Of a DNA stretch of 64,000 nucleotides, positions 24,682 to 34,478 are shown in pieces. Under the pieces are notes generated by a model. The model had not been told where the DNA came from and did no database searches. It worked only from the letters and a program-made list of their open reading frames with translations. The stretch spans positions 48,443-112,442 of the forward strand of contig LADS01000070.1 of NCBI GenBank assembly GCA_000961725.1, written 5' to 3'. Numbering within the stretch: the first letter of the stretch is position 1; each line of letters opens with the position of its first letter. This DNA comes from Desulfobulbaceae bacterium BRH_c16a. Its GTDB lineage: Bacteria > Desulfobacterota > Desulfobulbia > Desulfobulbales > Desulfocapsaceae. The translations under genes were made by a program, and so were the position numbers.

Positions 24682-26310
24682 TTATTGCATCAGTTCAACC
24701 AGTGACGGTTCGTATTCTCCCGGCGGCACAAATCCCAGAAGAGTACAAAGAGTCGCCGCAACATTGGCCAGGCCGGGCTGACTCACACCACTCAGCCGGA
24801 ACCTGTTTGCGCCGCTGTAATCCTTTATAATACAAGGCACCGGGTTGAGGGTGTGGGCAACCATCGGTAGAATCCTGCCGTTTTTTTCCGTCCACATGCA
24901 GTCGGCATTGCCATGGTCGGCGGTGACGACAACAATTCCGCCGGCCTTTTTCACGGCGCCGAGAATCCGCAGCAGACACAGATCGACGGTTTCCACGGCT
25001 ATCCTGATGGCCGGCACCACCCCGGTATGCCCAACCATGTCGCCGTTAGGATAGTTTAGGCGGATAAACTTGTAGCTGCCGCTCGCTACCGCTCCAACCA
25101 CCTTGTCGGTGATCTCCCCTGCTTTCATCCACGGCTTCAGGTCGAAGGCGATCCTGTCGGAGGTCACCTCTTCATATTGTTCAAATGTTTTATCGATATA
25201 GCCGGAACGATTGCCATTCCAGAAATAGGTTACGTGGCCGAATTTCTGGGTTTCGGAAACCGAATACGAAGTAACCTTCGCCCTGCAGAGATAATCGCCA
25301 AGGGTATTGCCGATGACAGGGGGTTCAACAAGAAATTTTTTCGGGATTAACGCATCTCCGTCATACTGCATCATCCCGGCATACACGACCCGCGGAACCC
25401 GCACCCTGTCAAATTCGCTGAATTCGGTTTCTTCAAAAGCCCGGGAGAGCTCTATTGCCCGGTCGCCGCGAAAATTAAAAAACACCACGCCATCGCCATC
25501 TTCAATGGTACCCACCGGGCCGTTCCGATCGATGACGACAAAACTGTCCATGTACTGGTCGGTCATCGTGGGGTCTTCTTCATAAAATGCGGTCACCGCT
25601 TCCGAAGCCGAACTGAAGGTGCGCCCTATCCCCAGGACATGGGCCTTCCAGCCGTTTTCCACCACCTGCCAGTTGGCATTGTAGCGATCCATTGTGGTTA
25701 CCATCCGCCCGCCACCGGAGGCGATGCGGTAATTTCGGCCATCCCGGGAAAGAAATTGAAGCCTTCCCTCAAGCGGCTCGATAAATCGCAGCGCACTCTT
25801 TTGATCGACGTCCCGGCCGTCAAGCAGGGCATGGACACGAACCTGCTGAAATCCTTCGACCGCACATCGATCGAGAAGGGCATTAAGATGGCGTATATGG
25901 CTATGCACATTGCCGTCGGAAACCAGGCCGATGAAATGTACGGTGCCGCCGGCGAGGGCGGTTTTTTTCAGCTCCTGCCAGACCTCGCCGGTAAAAATGC
26001 GGCCCGACTCGAGAGCTTCGTTGACCAGCTGGGCACCCTGCGCAAACACCCTGCCTGCGCCAAGGGCGTTATGGCCGACCTCGGAATTGCCCATGTCGCC
26101 ATCGGAGGGCAGACCTACTGCTTTGCCATGAGCTTTCAACTGCACCATAAGCGGTTCCTTGAACAATTCGTCAAGCACCGGCGTATTGGCGACATAGAGC
26201 CCGTCCCGTTCATCCCTTGATCCTATGCCCATACCATCCATGATGATGGCTACCACCGGACCGGTAAAGGGAGTATATCCTGGGAGAGGTGAGAGAGATT
26301 GCGCTGTCAT
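24682..26310 (-). CDS. gpmI: 2,3-bisphosphoglycerate-independent phosphoglycerate mutase
   Basis: A 542-residue two-metal enzyme of the alkaline phosphatase superfamily, interconverting 3- and 2-phosphoglycerate. It shows IIMDGMGIG at the N-terminus, the phosphoserine loop GDMGNSEVGHNALG (Ser in NSEVGH), HALLDGRDV, and VVTADHGNADCMW near the C-terminus. It is slightly longer than the usual 510 residues. No operon partner is evident. Confidence 0.95.
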   Translation of the reverse strand: MTAQSLSPLPGYTPFTGPVVAIIMDGMGIGSRDERDGLYVANTPVLDELFKEPLMVQLKAHGKAVGLPSDGDMGNSEVGHNALGAGRVFAQGAQLVNEALESGRIFTGEVWQELKKTALAGGTVHFIGLVSDGNVHSHIRHLNALLDRCAVEGFQQVRVHALLDGRDVDQKSALRFIEPLEGRLQFLSRDGRNYRIASGGGRMVTTMDRYNANWQVVENGWKAHVLGIGRTFSSASEAVTAFYEEDPTMTDQYMDSFVVIDRNGPVGTIEDGDGVVFFNFRGDRAIELSRAFEETEFSEFDRVRVPRVVYAGMMQYDGDALIPKKFLVEPPVIGNTLGDYLCRAKVTSYSVSETQKFGHVTYFWNGNRSGYIDKTFEQYEEVTSDRIAFDLKPWMKAGEITDKVVGAVASGSYKFIRLNYPNGDMVGHTGVVPAIRIAVETVDLCLLRILGAVKKAGGIVVVTADHGNADCMWTEKNGRILPMVAHTLNPVPCIIKDYSGANRFRLSGVSQPGLANVAATLCTLLGFVPPGEYEPSLVELMQ

Positions 26311-26360
26311 TTTTTGTCCTCACAGGTAAGTATAAGTTCAGGACAACAATTTTTGTTATC

Positions 26361-26390
26361 TTGAATTTGGAAAGAAAATGTTATTATACT
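26361..26390 (+). promoter_or_regulatory. Candidate promoter of the Mo/W cofactor-aldehyde oxidoreductase operon
   Basis: TTGAAT at 26361-26366 and TATACT at 26385-26390 with an 18-bp spacer, 75 bp before the first gene. No Moco or Tuco riboswitch was recognised in the short leader. Confidence 0.45.
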
Positions 26391-26464
26391 AGAACATCTT
26401 GAAAAACCATGCATAAGCGACTCCATGGCTTCGTTGCCGTTTAATTCTAGTTTAATGTCTCTCC

Positions 26465-27070
26465 ATGAAAGAGCAACCATCTTTGTCCCGACTTGAATTC
26501 GAAGTCAAACCGGAAAGCCTGCCTCTATTTACCACTGTTTTACAGTCGGGTATAGAGGTAATGACTGAAAACGGCGTTACTCTCGGTCGCCTGCTCAGCA
26601 GTTTTCCCGGATTTACCGCAGAATATCTGGCCGAAACCGTGCAGACTATTTTTCTGAACGGAACTGCCATAGACGATCTTACCACCCCGCTCAGGGGCGC
26701 TCACCCGGTACTTGCCCTTTCTGCCGCAATGCCCGGTCTGGCCGGGGCGATTTTCCGGAAAAACAGTTTCCATGCGGCATTGCGAACCGAGACAAAATCC
26801 TCGTCGCACGCACCCGCAAAAGAGGACGACCTTACCGTTACCCTGAAACTGTTCAACAGCATTGCAAGAGACCGGGGCGAAGAACTGCTGTATCGCGGTG
26901 TATCTATACAGACCGGACATCTCGAGGGGTTTCTTGCAATCCGACCGAATCTGCTTGAAGATATCGCCTTGATACGCCTGAACGACACGGCAATAGACAA
27001 GGCCGACCTTCCACGAATTCTGACAACTGAAAAGAAAGTGAATCTCATTATAAAAAAAGCGGATGACTGA
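26465..27070 (+). CDS. Conserved-looking hypothetical protein of the Mo/W operon
   Basis: A 201-residue soluble protein of unknown function. The first half has NGTAIDDLTTPLRGAHPVLA and LSAAMPGLAGAIFRKNS; the second half (about 125-201) is mixed alpha/beta and ends in lysines. No signal peptide or cysteine motif is visible. Its stop overlaps moeA by 8 bp, so it belongs to the cofactor operon and may serve aldehyde oxidoreductase maturation. It precedes the operon's MoaD-like protein by 5 kb and does not itself end in Gly-Gly. Confidence 0.7.
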   Translation: MKEQPSLSRLEFEVKPESLPLFTTVLQSGIEVMTENGVTLGRLLSSFPGFTAEYLAETVQTIFLNGTAIDDLTTPLRGAHPVLALSAAMPGLAGAIFRKNSFHAALRTETKSSSHAPAKEDDLTVTLKLFNSIARDRGEELLYRGVSIQTGHLEGFLAIRPNLLEDIALIRLNDTAIDKADLPRILTTEKKVNLIIKKADD

Positions 27071-28334
27071 CAAAAAAAACACCAAAGACATGCTCGGCCG
27101 CAGCGGTCTGGTCCCGGTTCGGCAGGCACTTGACACCCTTCTTGGCGCTCTTGCCGGTGTACGGATCGCAACCGAGACAATCCCCCTGACGGAAGCGTTC
27201 GACCGGGTACTGGCCGAGCCGGTCATTGCCCGCGAGGATCTGCCGATCCAGGCCCGTTCGACCATGGACGGTTTTGCCGTGCGTGCCGCCGATACCTTCG
27301 GCGCGAGCCAGTCGATGCCCTGCTATCTCAATATTACCGGCGAAGTCAGGATGGGCGAGGCGGCTTTCGGCGAGGTAAAAAAAGGCTGCTGCCATAAAAT
27401 TCCCACCGGCGGTCTGCTCCCTCAGGGGGCGGACGGGGTGGTGATGCTCGAACATACCGTTCCCATTGACGACACCATGATTGAAATCGTCAAGGGTGTC
27501 GGTTCCGGCACCAATCTCATCCAGCGCGGTGAGGATATCGGCGCCGGCAAAGAGGCTTTGCCGGCAGGACACCTCCTGCGGCCTCAGGATGTCGGCCTGC
27601 TCGCCGGCCTTGGGGTATCCGAAGTGCCGGTTACCAAAAAAATACGGGTCGGCATCCTTTCGACAGGCGATGAGATCATCCCCCATACATCCATTCCCCT
27701 GCCGGGCCAGATTCGCAACATCAACACCCTGGCTTTGGCGGGACTGGTCCGCAGGGCCGGCGCGGTCTATGTCGACTACGGAATTGTGTCGGACCGGGAG
27801 GAAATTTTCCTGCCGGCCATGAAAACAGCGGTCAGGGAAAACGATATCGTGCTCTTTTCCGGCGGCAGCTCGGTCGGCATCAGGGATCTCGGCACCCAGG
27901 TGGTCGAAGCACTCGGCCCACCGGGCATTCTGGTGCACGGAGTGACCCTCAAGCCCGGTAAACCCATCCTGATAGGGCTCAGCAAAACCAAACCGATATT
28001 CGGCCTGCCCGGCCATCCGGTTTCCGCCATGGTCTGCTTCGATTTTTTCGTTCGACCGACAATCAAATTCCTTTCCGGCAGGAAGAGCCAACCCGATCTT
28101 CCAGTGCCTTCAGTCATGGCCAGGCTGACCCGGAATATCAACTCGGCTCCCGGCAGGCGCGACGTGATCCGGGTCAAACTGATCAAAGAGGACGATGGCT
28201 GGAAAGCCGAACCGATCCTTGGCAAATCGGGCTCCATATCAACCCTCTCCCGGGCTCACGGCTTTTTCATGATCGACGAAGACAGCCAGGGAGTTACGGA
28301 AAATTCAGTTATAAAGGTGCATCTCTTCAAATGA
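27063..28334 (+). CDS. moeA: Molybdopterin molybdenumtransferase MoeA
   Basis: A 423-residue enzyme inserting molybdate or tungstate into adenylylated molybdopterin. Typical motifs are RSTMDGFAVRAADT, IPTGGLLPQGADGVVMLEH, GILSTGDEI, and FSGGSSVG with GLPGHPVSAMVCF. It overlaps its neighbours on both sides (8 bp and 4 bp), a tight operon. With a second MoeA domain gene directly downstream, one copy may handle tungsten, as in other organisms with two MoeA paralogues. Confidence 0.93.
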   Translation: MTDKKNTKDMLGRSGLVPVRQALDTLLGALAGVRIATETIPLTEAFDRVLAEPVIAREDLPIQARSTMDGFAVRAADTFGASQSMPCYLNITGEVRMGEAAFGEVKKGCCHKIPTGGLLPQGADGVVMLEHTVPIDDTMIEIVKGVGSGTNLIQRGEDIGAGKEALPAGHLLRPQDVGLLAGLGVSEVPVTKKIRVGILSTGDEIIPHTSIPLPGQIRNINTLALAGLVRRAGAVYVDYGIVSDREEIFLPAMKTAVRENDIVLFSGGSSVGIRDLGTQVVEALGPPGILVHGVTLKPGKPILIGLSKTKPIFGLPGHPVSAMVCFDFFVRPTIKFLSGRKSQPDLPVPSVMARLTRNINSAPGRRDVIRVKLIKEDDGWKAEPILGKSGSISTLSRAHGFFMIDEDSQGVTENSVIKVHLFK

Positions 28335-30256
28335 ACAAGCAAAATATTTATGTCAGCAACAAACCGCTCGGGGAAGCAAAACAACTGTGGCATGACGCCC
28401 TGACCCTGCATGGCTTTTTCGCAAAAAGACCGACCGAGCTGGTTGCCGTGGACGATGCGCACGGTCGCATTACCGCCGAACCGATTTTTGCCAGACGCTC
28501 GTCACCTTCCTATAACGCTGCCGCCATGGACGGCATCGCCGTCCATTTTCTCGATCTTACCGGGGCCAGCGAAGCACATCCGGTCCGCCTGAAAAGAGAC
28601 AGATTTGTTCCGGTAAACACCGGCAACGCCGTCCCGGAAGGATGTAACGCGGTGGTGATGATTGAAGATGTTCACTCTCTCAGCGAGACTGAAGTCGAAC
28701 TGAACATGCCTGCCACGCCCTGGCAGCATGTTCGGACGATCGGCGAGGATATTGTCGCGACCGAGCTGATCCTGCCTGAAGGACACCTGGTTCGCGCCAT
28801 CGATCAAGGGGCAATGCTTGCCACCGGCGTGACCAAAATCAGAGTGCAGCGTCCGCCCAAGGCCCATGTGATCCCCACCGGCAGCGAACTGATCCAGCCG
28901 GACAAACAGCCGCAAGCCGGACAGATCATTGAATTCAATTCGCGCATTCTCGCCGGCTACCTGAATGAATGGGGGGCAAGCGCCACACGTGCCCTGCCTG
29001 TGGTCGACGATCCCGCGCTGCTGAGGAAGGCTCTGCTCGATGCTGCAGCCGACAACGATCTGGTTATCCTCAATGCCGGCGCCTCGGCCGGAACCCGCGA
29101 TTACAGCGCCAAGGTGCTGGCTGAAGTGGGCGAAGTGATCGTCCATGGGGTTGCCATCAAACCCGGAAAGCCGGTTATTCTCGCACTGATCGGCGACACT
29201 CCGGTGATAGGACTGCCCGGTTATCCGGTTTCGGCTCTTTTAACCATGCGGATTTTTGTCCGGGAGATGATTTCGGCCTTTCTGGGTAAAGGTTGTCCGG
29301 AGTCTGAATATGTCGAGGCTACCCTCTCCCGGCCGCTGCATTCGCCGATGGGCGTCGACCAGTTTGTCCGGATCACGTTGGGCCGGGTCGGCGACACCCT
29401 GATGGCGACACCCTCCGGCAAAGGCGCCGGGGCGGTAATGTCCCTGGTCCGGGCCGACGGTCTGTTGACTGTTCCTGCAGGCAGCGAAGGGATCGGCGCG
29501 GGCGAAAAAGTCCAGATCGAGCTGCTCCGGCCGCAGACCGAAGTCGATGCGACCGCCGTCTGTATCGGCAGCCATGACAATATCCTCGATCTTCTTGCCA
29601 ACCATCTGCACAAGCGGCGGCCGATCATCCGCATCTCGTCCGCCCATGTCGGCTCGATGGGCGGGATCATGGCCATACGCCGGGGCGAGGCTCATCTTGC
29701 CGGCAGTCATCTCCTCGACGAAGAGACCGGCGAATACAATATTGGCTTTATCAAACGCTTTTTAAAGGATATTCCGCTGCAGTTGATCAATCTTTGCTAC
29801 CGCGAGCAAGGGTTGATCGTCGCCAAAGGCAATCCGAAAAATATTAAAAGCTTCAGGGATATTGCCGATAAACAGTACACCTTTATCAACAGACAGAACG
29901 GTGCCGGAACGCGGCTTCTGACCGATAAAATTTTACGGGATGAAGGGATCGATCCCGCCGGGATTGTCGGATACGGGCATGAGGAATACACCCATATGAG
30001 CATTGCCGCATCGGTTGCCAACGGCAGTGTCGATACCGGCCTCGGTATCAGAGCGGCGGCCAATGCCCTCGAGCTCGATTTTGTCCCCGTCGCGGAAGAA
30101 CGCTACGACCTCATTGTTCCGAACCGGTTTCTGACTGACCGAAAAGTTACCGCGATTCTTGAATTGATCCGCAGCGACCGCGATTTTCAAGCCGGTATTT
30201 TAGCCCTTGGCGGGTATAATCTTCGTGATTGCGGCAAGGTTATGTACGAGCAGTAA
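28331..30256 (+). CDS. MoeA fused to a periplasmic-binding-like domain
   Basis: A 641-residue protein. Residues 1-395 are MoeA (YNAAAMDGIAVHF, VIPTGSEL, NAGASAGTRDY, GLPGYPVSALLTM). Residues about 410-641 are a PBP-like domain (PF12727 type) with SAHVGSMGGIMAIRRGEAHLAG and FINRQNGAGTRLL, related to ModE/LysR-associated substrate-binding domains. There is no signal peptide, so the binding domain is cytoplasmic and may sense or deliver molybdate/tungstate or a pterin. It overlaps moeA by 4 bp and precedes the aldehyde oxidoreductase gene by 78 bp. Confidence 0.9.
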   Translation: MNKQNIYVSNKPLGEAKQLWHDALTLHGFFAKRPTELVAVDDAHGRITAEPIFARRSSPSYNAAAMDGIAVHFLDLTGASEAHPVRLKRDRFVPVNTGNAVPEGCNAVVMIEDVHSLSETEVELNMPATPWQHVRTIGEDIVATELILPEGHLVRAIDQGAMLATGVTKIRVQRPPKAHVIPTGSELIQPDKQPQAGQIIEFNSRILAGYLNEWGASATRALPVVDDPALLRKALLDAAADNDLVILNAGASAGTRDYSAKVLAEVGEVIVHGVAIKPGKPVILALIGDTPVIGLPGYPVSALLTMRIFVREMISAFLGKGCPESEYVEATLSRPLHSPMGVDQFVRITLGRVGDTLMATPSGKGAGAVMSLVRADGLLTVPAGSEGIGAGEKVQIELLRPQTEVDATAVCIGSHDNILDLLANHLHKRRPIIRISSAHVGSMGGIMAIRRGEAHLAGSHLLDEETGEYNIGFIKRFLKDIPLQLINLCYREQGLIVAKGNPKNIKSFRDIADKQYTFINRQNGAGTRLLTDKILRDEGIDPAGIVGYGHEEYTHMSIAASVANGSVDTGLGIRAAANALELDFVPVAEERYDLIVPNRFLTDRKVTAILELIRSDRDFQAGILALGGYNLRDCGKVMYEQ

Positions 30257-30334
30257 AAGTGCGGCAATTCGGCTCGCCACCTGCTTTAACTTATTGAACG
30301 TTTGCAAAATAACATACATTAAAAGGAGAATGCC

Positions 30335-32062
30335 ATGGCAGACAAGATTTATAGAGTGAATATGACCGATCTTACCAGCACCATCGAGGAGGTCCCTGCA
30401 GCCTGGGCCGGCCATGGCGGGCGCGGACTCACCTCAACCATTGTCGCAGCCGAGGTGGAACCGACCTGTCATCCGCTGGGACCGAAAAACAAGCTGGTTT
30501 TTGCCCCCGGCCTTCTTTCCGGCACGGTGGCAGCCAACTCCGGGCGGCTGTCCATCGGCGCGAAAAGTCCCCTCACCGGCACCATCAAGGAGTCCAACGC
30601 CGGCGGCACTGCGTCGCAACTGCTGGCACGGGCGGGCTGCAAGGCACTGATCATCGAAGGCCAGCCCAAGGGCGATACATGGTACAGTCTTGCTTTGACA
30701 CCGGACGGAGTGACCATCAACGAAGAAAAGGAACTCATCGGCCAAGGCAATTTCCGGGTGGTGGAGACTCTGGCAAAACGCCTGGAAGGTAAACCCGGCA
30801 TAATCACCATCGGCCAGGCCGGAGAAATGAGGATGGGCAGCGCCAACATTTCCATCAAGGACCCGGACGGCGGTCTGCGTTCCAGCGGCCGCGGCGGTCT
30901 TGGTGCAGTAATGGGGGCAAAGAAAATCAAATTCATCGCCATTGATCCAAAAGACGGCAAGGTGGCAATAGCCAATCCCGAAAAATTCAAGGAAGCGAAC
31001 CGGACGTTTGCCAAGGCTCTTGTCGACCATCCGGTAAGTCAGGCGCTGGGTCAGTACGGCACCAATGTTTTAGTCAACATCATCAACGAAGCGGGTGGAC
31101 TGCCGACCAGGAATTTCAGCACAGGACAGTTTGCAGGGCATGAAAGCATCTCCGGCGAAACCATGCACGACACAATCCTGCAGCGCGGCGGCAAGATCAA
31201 GCACAATTGCCACCCCGGCTGTGTCATTCAGTGTTCCCAGGTGTTTAATGACGCAAAAGGCGAAAAGCTGACCTCGGGCTTCGAATATGAATCGATCTGG
31301 GCGATGGGCGCGGATTGCTGCGTCGAAAACCTCGATCATATTGCCGAGGCCGACAAACTGATGGACGATATCGGACTTGACACCATCGAGACTTCCGTCG
31401 CCATGGGTGTTGCCATGGAGGCAGGCGTTCTGCCGTTTGGCGACGGTGCAGGAGTTTGCCGGATCCTGAAAGAAGAAGTAGCCAAGGGAACCGGACTCGG
31501 CCGGATTATCGGCAACGGTGCAGGTTCCGTCGGCCGCGCGTATGGAATCACCAGGGTGCCGGTGGTCAAGAACCAGGCAATTCCGGCCTACGACCCTCGC
31601 GCCATTAAAGGCATCGGCATCACCTATGCCACTTCAACCCAGGGTGCCGACCATACCATGGGCTACACCATCGCCACCAATATCCTTAACGTCGGCGGCA
31701 AGGTCGATCCTCTCACCAAAGAAGGTCAGGTCGAACTTTCGCGCAACCTGCAGATTGCCACCGCTGCCATCGACTCAACCGGAATGTGCCTGTTTATTGC
31801 ATTTGCCGCCCTTGACGATGCAAAATGTCTGCCGGCGCTGATTGACCTGATCAATGCCCGGTTTAACCTCTCGCTGACCGGCGACGATGTGGTCAATCTC
31901 GGCAAATACATTCTGAGAACCGAGAGGGCCTTCAACACTGCCGCCGGTTTCACTTCGGCCGACGACAGACTGCCGGAATTCTTCTACACCGAACCTCTGC
32001 CGCCGCACAACGTCGTCTTCGATTTCAGCGGCAAAGAGATCGATACTTTTTGGAATTTTTAG
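30335..32062 (+). CDS. aor: Aldehyde:ferredoxin oxidoreductase (tungsten/molybdenum)
   Basis: A 575-residue member of the AOR family, which oxidises aldehydes to acids with ferredoxin, or reduces acids in reverse. Cofactor-binding glycine-rich stretches (GHGGRGLTS, SSGRGGLGAVMGAKK) occur in the N-terminal domain. The [4Fe-4S] ligands are in CHPGCVIQC (292-300) plus Cys485 in DSTGMCLF. Length is a little under the usual 600. The preceding moeA genes and following MoaD-like gene support a bis-pterin W or Mo cofactor. AAAGGAG precedes the ATG. Confidence 0.93.
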   Translation: MADKIYRVNMTDLTSTIEEVPAAWAGHGGRGLTSTIVAAEVEPTCHPLGPKNKLVFAPGLLSGTVAANSGRLSIGAKSPLTGTIKESNAGGTASQLLARAGCKALIIEGQPKGDTWYSLALTPDGVTINEEKELIGQGNFRVVETLAKRLEGKPGIITIGQAGEMRMGSANISIKDPDGGLRSSGRGGLGAVMGAKKIKFIAIDPKDGKVAIANPEKFKEANRTFAKALVDHPVSQALGQYGTNVLVNIINEAGGLPTRNFSTGQFAGHESISGETMHDTILQRGGKIKHNCHPGCVIQCSQVFNDAKGEKLTSGFEYESIWAMGADCCVENLDHIAEADKLMDDIGLDTIETSVAMGVAMEAGVLPFGDGAGVCRILKEEVAKGTGLGRIIGNGAGSVGRAYGITRVPVVKNQAIPAYDPRAIKGIGITYATSTQGADHTMGYTIATNILNVGGKVDPLTKEGQVELSRNLQIATAAIDSTGMCLFIAFAALDDAKCLPALIDLINARFNLSLTGDDVVNLGKYILRTERAFNTAAGFTSADDRLPEFFYTEPLPPHNVVFDFSGKEIDTFWNF

Positions 32063-32296
32063 ATGATAAAGAAAAGAATCACAGTCAAACTCTTCGCCTA
32101 TTTTCGCGATAATCGTTTCAAACAAGAGGATCGTGAGGTTGGCGAAAACATAACGGTAGGCGATATTGTCGACTCTCTTACAATCGACCGGGAAGAAGTC
32201 GGTGTGCTGATGCTCAATTCGCGACACACCGAATTCTCTACCTGCCTTGCGGAAAACGATGTCCTTGCCATTTTCCCGGTAGTCGGCGGAGGGTAA
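32063..32296 (+). CDS. MoaD/ThiS-like sulfur carrier protein
   Basis: A 77-residue beta-grasp protein starting KKRITVKLFAYFR and ending VVGGG; the terminal Gly-Gly is the adenylylation and thiocarboxylation site. It immediately abuts the aor stop codon. In AOR operons such proteins supply sulfur for the pterin dithiolene. A MoeB/ThiF partner is not in the window. Confidence 0.9.
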   Translation: MIKKRITVKLFAYFRDNRFKQEDREVGENITVGDIVDSLTIDREEVGVLMLNSRHTEFSTCLAENDVLAIFPVVGGG

Positions 32297-32327
32297 ATCC
32301 GGCAACCCGGGGGGCAGCACTCCCCAA

Positions 32328-32361
32328 CAAGACCTGAGCGTCATCGATTGCTCAGGTCTTG
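32328..32361. terminator. Hairpin between convergent moaD-like and tag genes
   Basis: A perfect 12-bp stem, CAAGACCTGAGC/GCTCAGGTCTTG, has a 10-base loop. The T-rich tract is poor, but the position between convergent genes fits a bidirectional terminator. It overlaps the last codons of tag. Confidence 0.65.
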
Positions 32362-32960
32362 TTGCCTCTTCCGGTATTGACGGCTTCAAGTGCCATCCGG
32401 CCTACCTCGTCATGGCGAAAGCAATCCACCAGGTGATCGTTGACCATCCCAACCGCCTGCATGAAGGCATAGCAGATAGTCGATCCGACAAAAGTGAAGC
32501 CGCGCCGCTTCAGATCCTTGCTCATTGCATCCGACTGCAGCGTCCGGGCAGGCAGCTCCGCCATGGACTTCCAGCTGTTCTGCACGGGAATTCCCTCGAA
32601 ACAACGCCACAGATAACCGTCCAGGGTGTCAAACTCTTCACGTACGGTGAGAACGGCCCGGGCGTTTTTGATTGCCGCATTGATCTTCAGGCGGTTCCTG
32701 ACTATGCCCGGATCGGCGAGCAATCGGGCAACGTCGGCTTCGGAGTATCCGGCCACCTTCGCGGCATCGAAATTATCAAAGGCCTTCCGGTAATTTTCTC
32801 TTTTCCGCAGAATCGTCAGCCAGCTGAGCCCGGCCTGGGCTCCTTCAAGGATAAGCATCTCAAAAAGCTTTCGGTCGTCATGAACCGGAACGCCCCAATC
32901 TTCATCATGATAGGCAATATACAACGGCTCATTGCCACACCATCCACATCTCGTACACAT
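32352..32960 (-). CDS. tag: DNA-3-methyladenine glycosylase I
   Basis: A 202-residue base excision repair enzyme. The N-terminus RCGWCGNEPLYIAYHDEDWG holds zinc ligands and the family signature. It continues with LEGAQAGLSWLTILRKRENY and the C-terminal zinc-site MVNDHLVDCFRH. It excises 3-methyladenine. The gene is single; the 300-bp gap to the next gene holds nothing I recognise. Confidence 0.95.
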   Translation of the reverse strand: MCTRCGWCGNEPLYIAYHDEDWGVPVHDDRKLFEMLILEGAQAGLSWLTILRKRENYRKAFDNFDAAKVAGYSEADVARLLADPGIVRNRLKINAAIKNARAVLTVREEFDTLDGYLWRCFEGIPVQNSWKSMAELPARTLQSDAMSKDLKRRGFTFVGSTICYAFMQAVGMVNDHLVDCFRHDEVGRMALEAVNTGRGNKT

Positions 32961-33260
32961 AAATCTCCCCGCACTCGATATATAATCAGGTTCTGTGTTT
33001 CTTCCAAGTTACCCACATCACTACTCTTCCCTGGACATGATGTCAACCGTCCCGAAGAAGACCCCTCACAAAACCTGGCGACATGGCAATCGCGGTCACA
33101 ATGGCTATCTTATTACAATTCGATGGTACTTGTTGGGCGCTTCTAATGTCTTACCGATTTCCTGAAGATAATTGTGTTGCACAGCACTCAGCCGAAATGT
33201 TAACTTGATCAATAATCCTGCTGCGTTTTCTCACAACCTTATTCCCCATAGAGGATTGTT

Positions 33261-34424
33261 ATGGATCTGTCTCTCAAGAAAACTCTCCTGAGATATATGC
33301 TGGAAGCCGATGGGGACGATGTATTCATCGGAAAGGTGCATGGCCTCTATACGTCCCGTGGATCGATTGTTCTGCAGACCGTTTTTCAACTCCTGGCCGG
33401 CATTGATTTACCTGATGGAAGCAGCGAGGAACATTGGGAAAACACTCTGCAGCACCGACAAAAAATGATGCACCGGCTGGAAAGAAATATCAGCATCACG
33501 ACTGCGTTGAGCGACTATCTGCAGACTCAAACCGAATTTTTGCACCATCCCCGCCTGATTGAGGCAATGCAGTACGAGAATGTTGTCCACGAAACGATCC
33601 ATGATAACCTCACAGGCCTGTTCAATCGCCCGTATTTCGATGAGGCGTACAGCCAGCACGTCTCTCTGGCAAACAGATATCTCCATGATTTGACGGTTAT
33701 TTTTCTCGATATCGACAATTTCAAGGATATCAACGACACCTATGGTCATCTGGCCGGCGATGAGGCCCTGAAACAGATCGCATCGGTGATCGATCAGGAG
33801 AAGCGTGAAAGCGACATTGCCGCCCGCTACGGCGGCGAAGAGTTCGTGCTGCTGTTGACCTATACAGACAATGTCAGCGCCTTCGTTTTCGCCGAGAGAC
33901 TGAGAAAGAAGATCGAGACCCTGGACTTCTGCTATCAAAACCAAATCATCAAGCTTACGGTCAGCGGCGGGATCGCCTCTTTCCCCTTGCACTCGGAAGA
34001 CCCGCAACAGCTGCTGCAAATGGCCGATAATGCCGTGTATCTGGCCAAGGGCGCGGGGAAAAACAGAATCACTCATTTCAAGGAAGAAAAACGCCGTTAT
34101 CTTCGGGTAAAAATTCATCAACCGGTCCTCGCCAAAGAACTCGATTTCCACAGCTCGCAGACCTTTACCGGGATGAGCAAGGATATCTGTGTTGGCGGGA
34201 TACTCTTTGAAAACGATGAATCTTTGCCGCTCGGCGCCCTTATCAAGGTGAGGATTCCAGTCACCGAAGGCGCTCCGCTCATCCTGATCGGCAAAGTGGT
34301 CCGGGTTGAGGCCTTTGAAAACGGCAAATACGATATCGGCATGACAACTTCATTCAAGGAAATGGATAAAATTGCCAACACTGAAATAGCCGGTATTCTT
34401 CATACGCGGAAGGTGACAGAATAG
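33261..34424 (+). CDS. Diguanylate cyclase with C-terminal PilZ domain
   Basis: A 387-residue cytoplasmic protein. Residues 1-110 are an unassigned helical input region. Residues about 113-270 are a GGDEF domain with an intact GGEEF active site (191-195) and an RxxD inhibitory site five residues before it (RESD, 182-185). Residues about 275-380 are a PilZ domain (RRYLR at 278-282). The second PilZ motif reads DICVGG (308-313), with Cys in place of the usual Ser. It probably makes cyclic di-GMP and also senses it, giving feedback within one chain. It stands before acyP and an ABC gene, with no obvious partner. Confidence 0.9.
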   Translation: MDLSLKKTLLRYMLEADGDDVFIGKVHGLYTSRGSIVLQTVFQLLAGIDLPDGSSEEHWENTLQHRQKMMHRLERNISITTALSDYLQTQTEFLHHPRLIEAMQYENVVHETIHDNLTGLFNRPYFDEAYSQHVSLANRYLHDLTVIFLDIDNFKDINDTYGHLAGDEALKQIASVIDQEKRESDIAARYGGEEFVLLLTYTDNVSAFVFAERLRKKIETLDFCYQNQIIKLTVSGGIASFPLHSEDPQQLLQMADNAVYLAKGAGKNRITHFKEEKRRYLRVKIHQPVLAKELDFHSSQTFTGMSKDICVGGILFENDESLPLGALIKVRIPVTEGAPLILIGKVVRVEAFENGKYDIGMTTSFKEMDKIANTEIAGILHTRKVTE

Positions 34425-34478
34425 CACCTGTCCACTGGATCCTTTCCGACATTTAATTCCAGCGACAGGAGCAAGACC

